64,000 nt of DNA from Crossiella cryophila (GTDB taxonomy: Bacteria > Actinomycetota > Actinomycetes > Mycobacteriales > Pseudonocardiaceae): NCBI RefSeq assembly GCF_014204915.1, contig NZ_JACHMH010000001.1:4923501-4987500 (forward strand). Reading direction: 5' to 3'. The notes beneath the pieces are model-generated. The model did not search any database. It saw only the letters and a program-made list of their open reading frames with translations, and had not been told where the DNA came from. Of the stretch, positions 7,176-15,990 are shown piece by piece (the stretch's first letter is position 1; every line of letters starts with the position of its first letter). Both the position numbers and the translations under genes were made by a program.

Positions 7176-9965
7176 ATGCTGGTCGGGCGGCAGTCCGAAG
7201 TGGACGAACTCGTGACCCTGGTCACCGCCGGCGGCGATCGCGAGCAGTCGAGCGCGTTGCTGGACGGCCCGATGGGCATCGGCAAGACCTCGGTGCTGGC
7301 CGAGGTCGGCAGGCGGGCGGCGGCGGCCGGGGTCACCGTGCTCAAGGCACACGCCGACCGCCTGGAAAGCGACTTCGGCTTCGGCGTGGTCCGGCAGCTC
7401 CTGGAACGCCGGGTGCTGGCCGACCCTGCGCTGGTCGAGGGCAGCACGGCGGCCACCGCCGAGCTGTTCCGCGCGCAGACGCGCACCGGCGCCGAACCCG
7501 CCTGCCCCGCCGAGGCCGCCGCCGTGCTGCACGGGCTGTACTGGCTGACCGTCCGGCTCACCGAGACCGCGCCGGTGCTGTTCCTGCTCGACGACATCCA
7601 GTGGATCGACCAGCCCTCGCTGCGCTGGCTCGGCTACCTGCTCCGCCGGATCGAGGACCTGCCGGTCACCGTGCTCGCCGCCCGCCGCTGCGGCACCCTG
7701 GAGGCCGGGGAACCGTTGGCACTGCCCAGGTTCGGCCGCCGACTGCGGCTGAACGGGCTCGCGCTGCCCGCGGTGACCCAGCTCGCCCAGGCCAGGATGC
7801 GCCAGCCGGTCACCGCAGGGTTCGCCACCTCCTGCCTGGCCGCCACCAACGGGAACCCGTTGCTGCTCAACGCTTTGCTGCGCAGCTGCCGGGCACAGGG
7901 GGTGCCGGTGGGCGCCGCCGCGCGGATCCCGGACTTCGGCCTGGAGGAGATCAACAGCCTGGTGCAGGCCCTGATCACCCCGCTCGGCCCGGCAGGCACC
8001 GAGGTCATGCAGGCGGTGTCCGTGCTCGGCGACGGCCTGGCCCCCGCGCTGATCGCCACGGTCACCGGGATCGAGCCGAACACGGTGCAGGACATCGTCT
8101 TCCGGATGCGCCGGGCCGGTCTGATGGCCGAGGCGGACCCGCGCACGGTGGCCTTCACCCACGCCGTGGTGCGCGAGGCGGTGGCCGCGGCCATGCTGCC
8201 CAGCGCCGCCAACGCCCTGCGTGCCCGCGCGGCCAGGGTGCTCTTCGACACCGGCGCGGACACCGAACGCGTGTCCGCCCAACTGCTCCGGCTGCCCGCG
8301 GTGGGCGGCGCCTGGGTCACCGACACCCTGCTCAGCGCGGCCGACACCGCGTCCAGGCGGGGCGCGCCGGAGAGCACCGCCACCTACCTGCGCCGCGCCC
8401 TGGACGAACCACTCACCCCGCAGCAGCGCGGCGCGGTGCTGGTCGACCTGGGCGCCGCCGAGGTCGGATTCGACCTGGCCGCGGCCATCGGCCACCTCGA
8501 CGAGGGCGCCCGCACCGTCACCGAGGACCAGTCCAGGGCCAGGGCCGCCCTGCTGCGCTGCCGCGCGCTCTGCATCTCCGACCGCTACCCGGAAGCCATC
8601 CGCGGCCTACGCGAGATCGAACCCCTCCTGGAACCGGACGGCCTGCCCCGGTCACTGCTGGCGGTGGAGCGCGGCTTCATCAGCGTCTTCGCCCCCGACT
8701 TCGCCCCCGAGGTCTGGCGGCACAACCCTGCCCCGGCCTTCCCCGGACTGGCCGGCACCAGGGTCGAGGCGGAGGCGGCCGCCTTCCACGCCTTCCAGCA
8801 CGCCACCCGGGGCGGCAGCGCGGCCCAGGCGATCCCCGAGGCCCGGCGGGCACTGGAGTTACGACTGGCCTCCTCGGGCAACGGCGGGGTCTTCGGCGGC
8901 GCGGTGCTCGCCCTGCAGGCCGCCGACGACCTCGACTTCGGGCTCGACGTCAGCGACCGGCTGCTCACCGCCTACACCCGCGGCGGCGCGCTGTTCAGCT
9001 ACGCGGTGTGGTGCACCCACCGCGGCGAATTCCACTACCGCAAGGGAAATCTGGCCGAGGCCCAGGCCGATCTGCAGGCCTCGGTGGACACCCGCGTCGA
9101 ACACCTCGGCGTTGACCCGCTGACCTCGCACGTCGCGGTCGCCGCGGGCAGGCTGCTGGACCTGCTGGTCAACCGCGGCCAACTCGACCAAGTCCGGGAA
9201 CTGCTGCACCGATGGCGACTGGACGGCCCACTGCCCGACCACCTGCTCTTCGTGTGGGTGCTGGGTGCTCGTGGGCGGTTGCGGCTGGCCGAAGGCGATC
9301 CGGTGGGCGCGCTGGCCGAGTTCCGCCGGGCCATCGACCTGATGCGACGCTGCGGCGTGGCCAACCCGATCGCCTTCCTGTCCTGGCCCAACGTGGTGGC
9401 CGCCCTGGTCCGCACCGGAGCCACCGCCGAGGCCGCCGAGACCGCGGCGGAGTTCACCCAGTCCTGCCTCGCCTGGGGCACCGCGCACGCCGCCGGCCAG
9501 GCCGCCCGAGCCCGCGCCCTGGTCGCCGATCCGTTGCAGGCCAACGAACTCCTGGCCGAGGCCGTGCACCACCTGGCCCACTCCCCGAGCCGACTCGACC
9601 ACGCCACCGCCCTGGCCGCCCGCGGCGCGGCCCTGGCCCGCACCGACCACCTTGGCGAGGCCCGCCGGGTGCTGGGCGCCGCACTCGACCTGGCCGAGCA
9701 GTGCGGTGCGCACGCGTTGTCCGAACAGGCATTGGCGGGTCTGCGCGCGGCCGGTGGCAGGCCAAGGAGCAGGCGGTGCAGTGGCGCGGACGCACTGACC
9801 CCGAGTGAGCGGCGGGTGGCGGTGCTGGCCGCGCGCGGTCAGAGCAACCAGGAGATCGCGCAGCAGCTGTTCGTCAGCCTGCGTACGGTTGAGGTGCACC
9901 TCACCAACACCTACCGCAAGCTCGGCGTCACCGGCCGCGCCGATCTGGCCGGTGCGCTGGCCTAG
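7176..9965 (+). CDS. LAL-type LuxR transcriptional regulator (large ATP-binding regulator)
   Basis: 929 residues. The N-terminus has a Walker A motif, GPMGIGKT (about 31-38), and a Walker B motif, VLFLLDDIQW (about 134). The long middle is alpha-helical and repeat-like. A LuxR-type helix-turn-helix occupies residues about 875-929 (LTPSERRV, QSNQEIA, LRTVEVHL). LAL proteins often activate polyketide clusters. ATG 7176 follows GGAGGA at 7165-7170, and TAAACT at 7137-7142 could be a -10 box. Codon 562 (8859-8861) is TTA, rare in such GC-rich genomes, so translation may depend on the bldA tRNA. It is divergent from the FabH-SDR-P450 set, its most likely target; control of the polyketide genes is also possible. 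Confidence 0.92.
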   Translation: MLVGRQSEVDELVTLVTAGGDREQSSALLDGPMGIGKTSVLAEVGRRAAAAGVTVLKAHADRLESDFGFGVVRQLLERRVLADPALVEGSTAATAELFRAQTRTGAEPACPAEAAAVLHGLYWLTVRLTETAPVLFLLDDIQWIDQPSLRWLGYLLRRIEDLPVTVLAARRCGTLEAGEPLALPRFGRRLRLNGLALPAVTQLAQARMRQPVTAGFATSCLAATNGNPLLLNALLRSCRAQGVPVGAAARIPDFGLEEINSLVQALITPLGPAGTEVMQAVSVLGDGLAPALIATVTGIEPNTVQDIVFRMRRAGLMAEADPRTVAFTHAVVREAVAAAMLPSAANALRARAARVLFDTGADTERVSAQLLRLPAVGGAWVTDTLLSAADTASRRGAPESTATYLRRALDEPLTPQQRGAVLVDLGAAEVGFDLAAAIGHLDEGARTVTEDQSRARAALLRCRALCISDRYPEAIRGLREIEPLLEPDGLPRSLLAVERGFISVFAPDFAPEVWRHNPAPAFPGLAGTRVEAEAAAFHAFQHATRGGSAAQAIPEARRALELRLASSGNGGVFGGAVLALQAADDLDFGLDVSDRLLTAYTRGGALFSYAVWCTHRGEFHYRKGNLAEAQADLQASVDTRVEHLGVDPLTSHVAVAAGRLLDLLVNRGQLDQVRELLHRWRLDGPLPDHLLFVWVLGARGRLRLAEGDPVGALAEFRRAIDLMRRCGVANPIAFLSWPNVVAALVRTGATAEAAETAAEFTQSCLAWGTAHAAGQAARARALVADPLQANELLAEAVHHLAHSPSRLDHATALAARGAALARTDHLGEARRVLGAALDLAEQCGAHALSEQALAGLRAAGGRPRSRRCSGADALTPSERRVAVLAARGQSNQEIAQQLFVSLRTVEVHLTNTYRKLGVTGRADLAGALA

Positions 9966-10043
9966 CGGTCACCCGGTCAAGAACACAGTGAAGCGCTAAC
10001 CAGCGCACAGCAATCTCTCAGCAACCAGTCGCACCCTGGGGGT

Positions 10044-10739
10044 ATGACCCTCATGGAACACCGCAACCGGATCAACTGGGAAACCGCCACCGACCCCGGC
10101 CGCCGCCGGGTCAACGCCGACGCCCTGGCCGTCCGCCCCGGCTGGGACAGCCTGACGCCCGTGCTCGCCCTGGCCGATGGTGTCGGCGACACCGAGACCG
10201 CCGCCGAAGCCGCCCGGGTGGCGGTGGATGCGGCTACCAGCATGGCGCCCTCCAGGGGGCCCACCGCGGCGATCCTGGCCGCGCAACGGGCTGTGCTCGC
10301 GTTGGGGCACACGGGGGACGCGGTGCTGGTGGTGGCGATGCCGTTCGCGGATCAGCTCGGCGGTGGCTATCGGATCGCGTGGGCTGGGGACGCGCGTGCC
10401 TATCGGTGGGATGGGCGGACGCTGACCCGGCTGACCACGGATCACACGGTGGCTGAGTACTTTCGGCGGCAGGGGATGGAGACCACGCCGTGGATGGAGC
10501 ACATGGTGACTTCCACTGTGCGGTCCACTCGGGCGCAGGATGTCGGGCAGGTCGAGGTTCGGGGGGATGTCGGGTTGTTGTTGTGCAGTGACGGGGTTTA
10601 TGGGGCTTTGGACCTGCCGACGATGACGGCCATTGTGGCGCGGCCCGCTCGGTTCGGGCCGCGGGCTCAGGAGTTGGTGGCCACCGCCGTCGACCGCGGC
10701 GCCACCGACAACGCCACCGCCCTGCTCCTGACCCACTAG
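10044..10739 (+). CDS. PP2C-family serine/threonine protein phosphatase
   Basis: 231 residues, a single small PP2C domain with no membrane or sensor region. Metal-binding and core motifs are visible in order: ADGVGD (DGxG), WAGDARAYR (GDSRxY-like), CSDGVYG (SDG) and ATDNATA (TDN). Such proteins remove phosphate from Ser/Thr residues, often opposing Pkn kinases, but no kinase is nearby. Start at ATG 10044 or the in-frame ATG 10053; the only purine-rich tract (10037-10042) is better spaced for 10053. The last third of the gene has clearly lower GC at third positions than its neighbours. Confidence 0.85.
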   Translation: MTLMEHRNRINWETATDPGRRRVNADALAVRPGWDSLTPVLALADGVGDTETAAEAARVAVDAATSMAPSRGPTAAILAAQRAVLALGHTGDAVLVVAMPFADQLGGGYRIAWAGDARAYRWDGRTLTRLTTDHTVAEYFRRQGMETTPWMEHMVTSTVRSTRAQDVGQVEVRGDVGLLLCSDGVYGALDLPTMTAIVARPARFGPRAQELVATAVDRGATDNATALLLTH

Positions 10740-10815
10740 CGCTCGATCCTGGTGCGGCACCCCACGATGCGGGAGCTGGGCGCCGCCAACCACCCGGTAC
10801 GTCCCACCGATGCTC

Positions 10816-11835
10816 TCAGGGGCTGATTGTGGACCGGGACCACTGGAGCATGGTGACCGTGGTGGCCGGGGCGGTGGTGGACAGCGCGAGGCTGTGGCCG
10901 GTTCCGGGGATGATCCGGACATCAAGCCGGGTTTCTGGAAGGAAGAACCGGGATTCGTGGGCCCGCACGCTCTCCGGGTCGGCGCAGTCGTACTGGGTGA
11001 CCCCTACGCAGGCCAGCCGGTCCTCGGCGCCGGTGACCAGCAGGACCGGCACCGTGATCGGGTGCGGGACCTGCATCGGCGGAGGCGGCCCGAGGGTCGT
11101 CACGTCCTTGCCGCTCTCGTCAGCCGCGATCACCCGCGGATCCGCCGTCGCCGGGTGGTAGTACTCCCCGCCCCGGGTGCCCGGCCGGGTCGTGAGGTAG
11201 CCCTCGTCGAGATTGGAGCGCGCGAACTTCGGGTCCTGCCCGGCCGGGTACATGATGTCGGCCGGGCCGGCGTTGTACCCGTGCAGCATGCCGGTGAGGA
11301 TCGCGGCGTCCACGTCGCGGTAGCGGGATATCCCGTACAGGCCGATGAACGAGCCGAGGGAGTGCCCGACGTAGATCGCGCGGGCGAACGGGCGGCCGCC
11401 GACGGCGCCGGTGCGCAGTGCGGTGACCACGTCGTGCAGCGCGGCAGCTCCCGCGACCGCGTCGAGCCGTTGGCTGAGCGGCTGCGAGCTGGCACCCGCG
11501 CCGATCCGGTCGACGTTGAAGGTGGCGTATCCCGCGACGGCCGCGGCTCGGACGTAGGAGTAGGAGCCGCCGCCGACCGGGAAGTCCCAGTACCGGTGGT
11601 CGTAGGTGGCCCCGTGCACAAGCAGTTGCACCGCGCTGGGCCGCCGGTGACGTGGCAGGCACAGCCGGCCCCGCAGGGTCTCGGTCGCCGGGCCCGCATC
11701 CGCGATGCGCACCGAGAGGGTGTGCGTGGCGCAGACCGGACCGCCGGCCATCGCGGCGTCGGCGGGCCCGGCGGCGGTGGTCAGCAGCATCGCGCTGACG
11801 AACGCGGCCGCCAGGTGGGTACGGGTACGGGTCAT
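10816..11835 (-). CDS. secreted alpha/beta hydrolase
   Basis: 339 residues with a signal peptide (about 1-27, ending ADA). The alpha/beta-hydrolase fold is shown by VHGATYDHRYW (oxyanion-hole region), the nucleophile elbow GHSLG with Ser159, an acid region in VTGAEDRLA and the catalytic His in GTGHSLAL. Two Cys in LACVGVTQYDC could form a disulphide, consistent with export. It is likely an esterase or lipase-like enzyme; substrate unknown. The ATG at 11835 is preceded by a perfect AAGGAGG. It converges on the PP2C gene with a 76-bp gap in which I see no strong hairpin. Confidence 0.88.
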   Translation of the reverse strand: MTRTRTHLAAAFVSAMLLTTAAGPADAAMAGGPVCATHTLSVRIADAGPATETLRGRLCLPRHRRPSAVQLLVHGATYDHRYWDFPVGGGSYSYVRAAAVAGYATFNVDRIGAGASSQPLSQRLDAVAGAAALHDVVTALRTGAVGGRPFARAIYVGHSLGSFIGLYGISRYRDVDAAILTGMLHGYNAGPADIMYPAGQDPKFARSNLDEGYLTTRPGTRGGEYYHPATADPRVIAADESGKDVTTLGPPPPMQVPHPITVPVLLVTGAEDRLACVGVTQYDCADPESVRAHESRFFLPETRLDVRIIPGTGHSLALSTTAPATTVTMLQWSRSTISP

Positions 11836-12268
11836 GATCGATCCTCCTTGGGCTGTGCTGCCTTCTGCCCACTACACGAACGGCTCCTGCCCGGATCGAC
11901 ACCTGGGCGGCTCGACATCCAGCGCATGCGCACCGTCGGTGCGTCCGGGGACCGAACCATGGCGCCGAGGTGTTACTCCGAGCCCGTCCTGGCACGCGGT
12001 TGGCAGGTGAGCGCAGGTCGGCTTCGCACCGGCACCGGCGACAACTCCTGCGGCGTGCCGCTCCCGGAGGCGCTCCGCCTGCACCAGGCCAAGGTGCTCA
12101 CCCGGCAGGCGCTGGGCGGCCCAGCCGTGCAGGGCCTGCCCGAGGCGTTCACCAAGGCCGCCCCCTGCTGACCGGGTGCGATCGGATGGTGTGCAGGCTG
12201 GCTCTCGTCGCGGCAGGGCACGACCACCCTGCACGAGTTGTTCCACCCGGACGGCTGCCGCGCCCAGC

Positions 12269-12349
12269 TGGGACCAGATCGGCCTGGAGCCCTGCGAGCA
12301 GCTACGCGCGGTCCAGGAGGCGGTGCTGCGTGGCACGGAATCGCCCTGA
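12269..12349 (+). pseudogene. possible remnant of a BTAD/SARP-type regulator, within a gene-poor stretch
   Basis: The stretch 11836-12417 has no convincing gene. One short frame reads IGLEPCEQLRAVQEAVLRG and then stops, resembling the end of a bacterial transcriptional activation domain, where ELGLEPGPxLRxLxxxVLR is typical. No DNA-binding region precedes it and upstream codons in this frame do not continue the domain, so if real it is a degraded fragment. Nothing else recognisable was seen in this stretch. Confidence 0.25.
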
Positions 12350-12417
12350 GCCCACCCGAGCCGCGGCCGGGATCGACCCGGGTGCAGCCGAGGCGCCGCA
12401 GCGGATGGCCGAGGCGG

Positions 12418-13122
12418 TCAGTTCGCGGAACTGGGCCGCCCTGGCGCGTGACGGTCGCTCGCGCCACGGGAACTCAGGAACCTGATGGGGCGAATCAGGG
12501 CCCGGTAGAAGGGTCGTACCACCCGTCCGGAGATGAGGCCGTGTCGTTCCTCCGCCCAGACCCTGCCCCTGGGATGACTTCTGAGCAGCGGGCCTTCGGT
12601 GATGGCCGGGGCGGTGGTCAGTACTTCGACGCGGGAGAGGTGCTTGATATTGAAGTAGCCGTACTGACTGGGGCTGACCAGGCGGACCGGTGCGCCGTGG
12701 TCACTCCCGAGTGGCCGGCCGTCGAGATTCTGCGCGATGAGCACGTCCTCGGCCAGGATGTCCTCGATCGTCGCCGTGGCCGCGAACCCGTCGAGCCCGC
12801 GACACGTGACGTGGGTGATAGAGGTCCCTGGCGCGAGCACCGGTTCGATGAGCGCGCGGTAGAACGTCCCGAACGAGACACCTTCCCAGCGCAGGTCGGT
12901 CGCCGACCAGCCGGCCACGCAGTGGAAGTCGGCGGTGATCTCCTGCCGTGGCAGGGACGCGAGCGAGGTGAGCGGGAGGTCGAATTCCTCGGTCACCGCC
13001 CCGCGTACCTCGATCACCGGGTCGGCTGGAACAGCCGGGGCAGGCCGGTGCAGGTGGGTGCCGAACCGGGGGAATCCCTCGACCCGGCGCTGTCCTGGCG
13101 GAAGTTTGTTGCCCTGCCTCAT
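12418..13122 (-). CDS. molybdopterin-dependent oxidoreductase, sulfite-oxidase-like
   Basis: 234 residues forming mainly one oxidoreductase molybdopterin-binding domain. Cys68 in FHCVAGWS is the expected molybdenum ligand. Further family-like segments are WEGVSF, HVTCRGLDG, and GAPVRLVSPSQYGY. There is no Tat signal and no dimerisation domain, so it resembles the small stand-alone cytoplasmic forms. The electron partner is unknown and no cytochrome or cofactor genes lie nearby. ATG 13122 follows GAAAGG. The region downstream (toward 12417) is gene-poor. Confidence 0.85.
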   Translation of the reverse strand: MRQGNKLPPGQRRVEGFPRFGTHLHRPAPAVPADPVIEVRGAVTEEFDLPLTSLASLPRQEITADFHCVAGWSATDLRWEGVSFGTFYRALIEPVLAPGTSITHVTCRGLDGFAATATIEDILAEDVLIAQNLDGRPLGSDHGAPVRLVSPSQYGYFNIKHLSRVEVLTTAPAITEGPLLRSHPRGRVWAEERHGLISGRVVRPFYRALIRPIRFLSSRGASDRHAPGRPSSAN

Positions 13123-13335
13123 CGATCAAGCCTTTCGCCCTTGTCACCAGCGGCGTCCTGGACCGCTGTGATCGCCACCGGAACACCATCTCCGCAGCCG
13201 CCCGGCACGAGATCACCCATGAGAGTGAGGTCGCTCCTTCGCAGGAGTGGCGTGGCCGGACACTCAGTCCGCGCCGCACCGAGTCGAATAACTGTCCACA
13301 TAGGACGGTGTGGACGCCGCCGACCCGAAGTGGGG

Positions 13336-13768
13336 TCAGCGCGGCAGGCGCAGCGGGACCGCGTCGGGCTTGGCCTGATTGCCGATGTCGTTGATGCCCT
13401 CGAACACCACCACCGTGCGCACCCCGGTGCTGGCGCACGTCCCGGTCGAACCGGGCCAGCGCGCCGATCCCCGCCTGGGGGAACGCGGGCAGGCCGTCCT
13501 CGAGCACCCGGTTGCCGCCGATACCGGCGTTGACCACGGCGGGCCTGCTGTGTGCGGGCTGCACGGCCAGGCGGGCGTTGAGGCGGTCCGGCCGGCGGCG
13601 GTTGGCGTTGAGCGTGGACAGGGCTCCGTCGGTGATCGAGTCGCCGAGAGCGACCACGCCGCCCGGGGTCTGCCGGTTGTGCACCTCCACCGCGCTGAGG
13701 AAGAACCACGAGTCGACCTTGGCCGGGAACGGCACCCCGATGGCGGCCGGGTCGCTCAGCACCTCCAC
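13336..13768 (-). pseudogene. GDSL/SGNH hydrolase fragment with frameshift
   Basis: Reading leftward, one frame has GGVVALGDSITDG (block I, nucleophile Ser) and NAGIGGNRVL (block II Gly), then loses similarity after RFDRDV. A one-step frame change near 13440 restores TGVRTVVVFEGINDIGN (block III Asn), which then stops at 13336 within about 20 residues. The usual N-terminal part and the C-terminal DxxH block are both absent. The copy is thus shortened at both ends and frameshifted. The stretch 13123-13335 next to it holds no gene. Confidence 0.75.
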
Positions 13769-13845
13769 ACCGCGTGGGGTTGTTCATACCGTCCCGGGAC
13801 ACCCCGGTGTGGTCAGCCCGGTTCCGATCGGGCGGCGGCCTACGC

Positions 13846-14020
13846 CGTCCCACAACGGCCAACAAGGCGTACCACAGCGGCCAACACACCGTCCCAAAGC
13901 GGCCAACACGCCGGCTGGGTTTCAAGCTCCCGGCGTGTTGGCCGTTCTGGGACGGTGTGTTGGCCGCTGTCGTACCGCGTGTTGGCCGTTCTTGTACGCC
14001 TTGTTGGCCGTTGTGGGGCG
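13846..14020. repeat. inverted array of 22-bp units, copy 1 (3 + 4 units)
   Basis: Three direct 22-bp units (13846-13867, 13868-13889, 13890-13911) face four inverted units (13933-13954, 13955-13976, 13977-13998, 13999-14020) across a 21-bp spacer. Every unit has the core CGGCCAACA in register, followed by a variable three-base end and joined by a looser 10-bp segment. Units pair by position: the outer pair both end AAGG, and the inner pair both end CACGC. The right arm has one extra unit. The array could fold into a long hairpin just beyond the antiporter stop codon. Related array at 18066-18220. Confidence 0.9.
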
Positions 14021-14046
14021 GCGGGGCGGCCCGGCTTGCGTCCTGG

Positions 14047-15921
14047 TCAGCCGACTGTGGCGTGGATGAAGCACCAGCGCCATTTCTCGCCGGGCTCGAA
14101 GCTGCGCATCACGGGGTGTTGGCTGTCGCGGAAGTGGGCGGTGGCGTGCTGGCCGGGGCTGGAGTCGCAGCACGCGACGTGGCCGCAGGTCAGGCAGAGG
14201 CGGAGGTGGACCCAGTTGGTGGTGCCTTCGGCGAGGCAGTCCTCGCAGCCTGCTTCGCTGCCCGGGGGGACGTGGTACGGAGCGGACTTGAGGTGTTTGC
14301 AGACCTGGGCGGTGCTGGGGGCCTTGAGCCAGCCGTTGCCGGGGTCGGTGACCAGCTGGGTGGAGCGGTCCAGCATGGATTCCTCGATGGCGAGCATGTC
14401 CAGCACCCGGCGCAGGACTATGTCGTCGGCGGCTTTGCGGTCGCGGGCGTCGAGCAGGGTGTCCATTTCGGACTCGAGCATGGCCCGGCGGAGTCTGCGG
14501 TAGGCGAAGCTGGGGGTTTCCAGGTCGTCGTCGGGGCGGCCCAGGGTTTCCCAGGCGGCGTTGACGCGGTTGTTCAGGCGGGTGCGCAGGCGGTCCAGGA
14601 CCTCGGGGGTGTCCTCGGGGCGGGTTTCCCTCTCCAGGCGGTCCAGGGCGGCGGTGGTCATGGCCTGCAACAGGACCGCTTCCTGCAGGGCGTCCTGGGC
14701 CGGGTCGGGGGCGGGCAGTTTGAGCTTGCGGACCAGCCAGGGCAGCGAACCGCCTTGCAGCAGCAGGGTTCCGGCCACCACCACGAACGCGGCCAGCACC
14801 AGCACCGGGCGCTGCGGGGTGTTCTCGGGCAGCACGAACACCGCGGCCAGGGTCACCACACCGCGCATCCCGGCCCACGCGGTCACCGCGGAGTACCGCC
14901 AGCGCCAGGCCTTGCGGCCGAACGCCTTGCGCAGCAACGTGATCCCGACCATCCACAGCACCCGGGTGAGGATCGTGGCGGCCAGCACCAGGCCGCAGGC
15001 CAGGGCCAGGGTGCCCAGGGACAGGTCGGTTTCGCCGACCTCGGTGAGGATGCGGCGCAGTTGCAGGCCGATGAGCAGGAAGACGACGTTCTCCAGCAGG
15101 AACTGGATGGTCTGCCAGTTGACGGTGCTGGCGATGCGGGCCGCGCCGTTGAGCATGCGGGGTTCGCGGTGGCCCAGCATCAGCCCGGCGATCACCACCG
15201 CGAGCACCCCGGAGCCGTGCACGGCCTCGGCCGCGACGTAGGCAGCGTAGGGCACCACCAGGGACACGCCGGTGTCGAAGACCGGGTCCTGCAACCGGGT
15301 GCGCAGGAACCCGGCCACGTAGCCGACGATCAGTCCGAGCAGCACCCCGGCGCCCGCGGCGAGCAGGAAGTTCCCGCCGACCTGCCAGAAGGTGACCGCC
15401 CCTGCCATGGCCGCGATCGCGGTGCGCAGCGCGACCAGCGCGGCCGCGTCGTTGACCAGGCTCTCGCCCTCCAGCACCCGCACGATCGTGCGCGGCAGGC
15501 CGACCCGCCGCGCCACCGCGGTCGCCGCCACCGCGTCCGGCGGGGCCACCACCGCGCCGAGCGCGAACGCCGCGGCCAGCGGCACCCCGGGAATGGCCAG
15601 CCAGGCGACCACGCCGACGCCGAGCGTGGTGAACACGACCAGCCCGACCGAGAGCAACCCGATCGGGCCCCGGTTGGCCCGGAAGTCGACCAGCGAGGTG
15701 CGGATCGCGGTGGCGTAGAGCAGCGGCGGCAGCAGGCCGATGAGCACCACGTCCGGGTTGAGCGCGTAGTCCGGCACCCCGGGGATGAAGGACACCGCGA
15801 CGCCGACCACGATCAGGCACAGCGGCGCCGACAGGTTCAGCACCTTGGCCAGGAAGGTCACCGTGAGCACCGCGACGACCAGTCCGATGATCTCCAGCGC
15901 GATCTCCATGTGGCACAGCAT
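14047..15921 (-). CDS. CPA1 sodium/proton antiporter with C-terminal UBP-type zinc finger
   Basis: 624 residues. Residues about 1-400 form some 12 membrane helices of a CPA1 exchanger; the ion-binding segment VNDAAALVAL carries the expected Asn-Asp pair. A cytoplasmic helical region follows. The last 75 residues are a UBP-type zinc finger with ordered Cys/His ligands (CEDCL, CLTCGHVACC, HATAHF, HPVMRSF). UBP fingers bind ubiquitin C-termini in eukaryotes; in bacteria their partner is unknown. Likely role: sodium and pH homeostasis. The start may be ATG 15921 or ATG 15909. Its 3' side runs directly into repeat array copy 1. Confidence 0.92.
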   Translation of the reverse strand: MLCHMEIALEIIGLVVAVLTVTFLAKVLNLSAPLCLIVVGVAVSFIPGVPDYALNPDVVLIGLLPPLLYATAIRTSLVDFRANRGPIGLLSVGLVVFTTLGVGVVAWLAIPGVPLAAAFALGAVVAPPDAVAATAVARRVGLPRTIVRVLEGESLVNDAAALVALRTAIAAMAGAVTFWQVGGNFLLAAGAGVLLGLIVGYVAGFLRTRLQDPVFDTGVSLVVPYAAYVAAEAVHGSGVLAVVIAGLMLGHREPRMLNGAARIASTVNWQTIQFLLENVVFLLIGLQLRRILTEVGETDLSLGTLALACGLVLAATILTRVLWMVGITLLRKAFGRKAWRWRYSAVTAWAGMRGVVTLAAVFVLPENTPQRPVLVLAAFVVVAGTLLLQGGSLPWLVRKLKLPAPDPAQDALQEAVLLQAMTTAALDRLERETRPEDTPEVLDRLRTRLNNRVNAAWETLGRPDDDLETPSFAYRRLRRAMLESEMDTLLDARDRKAADDIVLRRVLDMLAIEESMLDRSTQLVTDPGNGWLKAPSTAQVCKHLKSAPYHVPPGSEAGCEDCLAEGTTNWVHLRLCLTCGHVACCDSSPGQHATAHFRDSQHPVMRSFEPGEKWRWCFIHATVG

Positions 15922-15990
15922 CCCTCACTCCCGGGCTGGTCACCGCATGAGCCACGGGTTTTGTCGGTGGGCTTGGCTAGGTTCGCCTAC

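Noticed and set aside
13846-14020. CRISPR array
   Set aside because: Units are contiguous every 22 bp with no unique spacers, occur in both orientations, and no cas genes are present.
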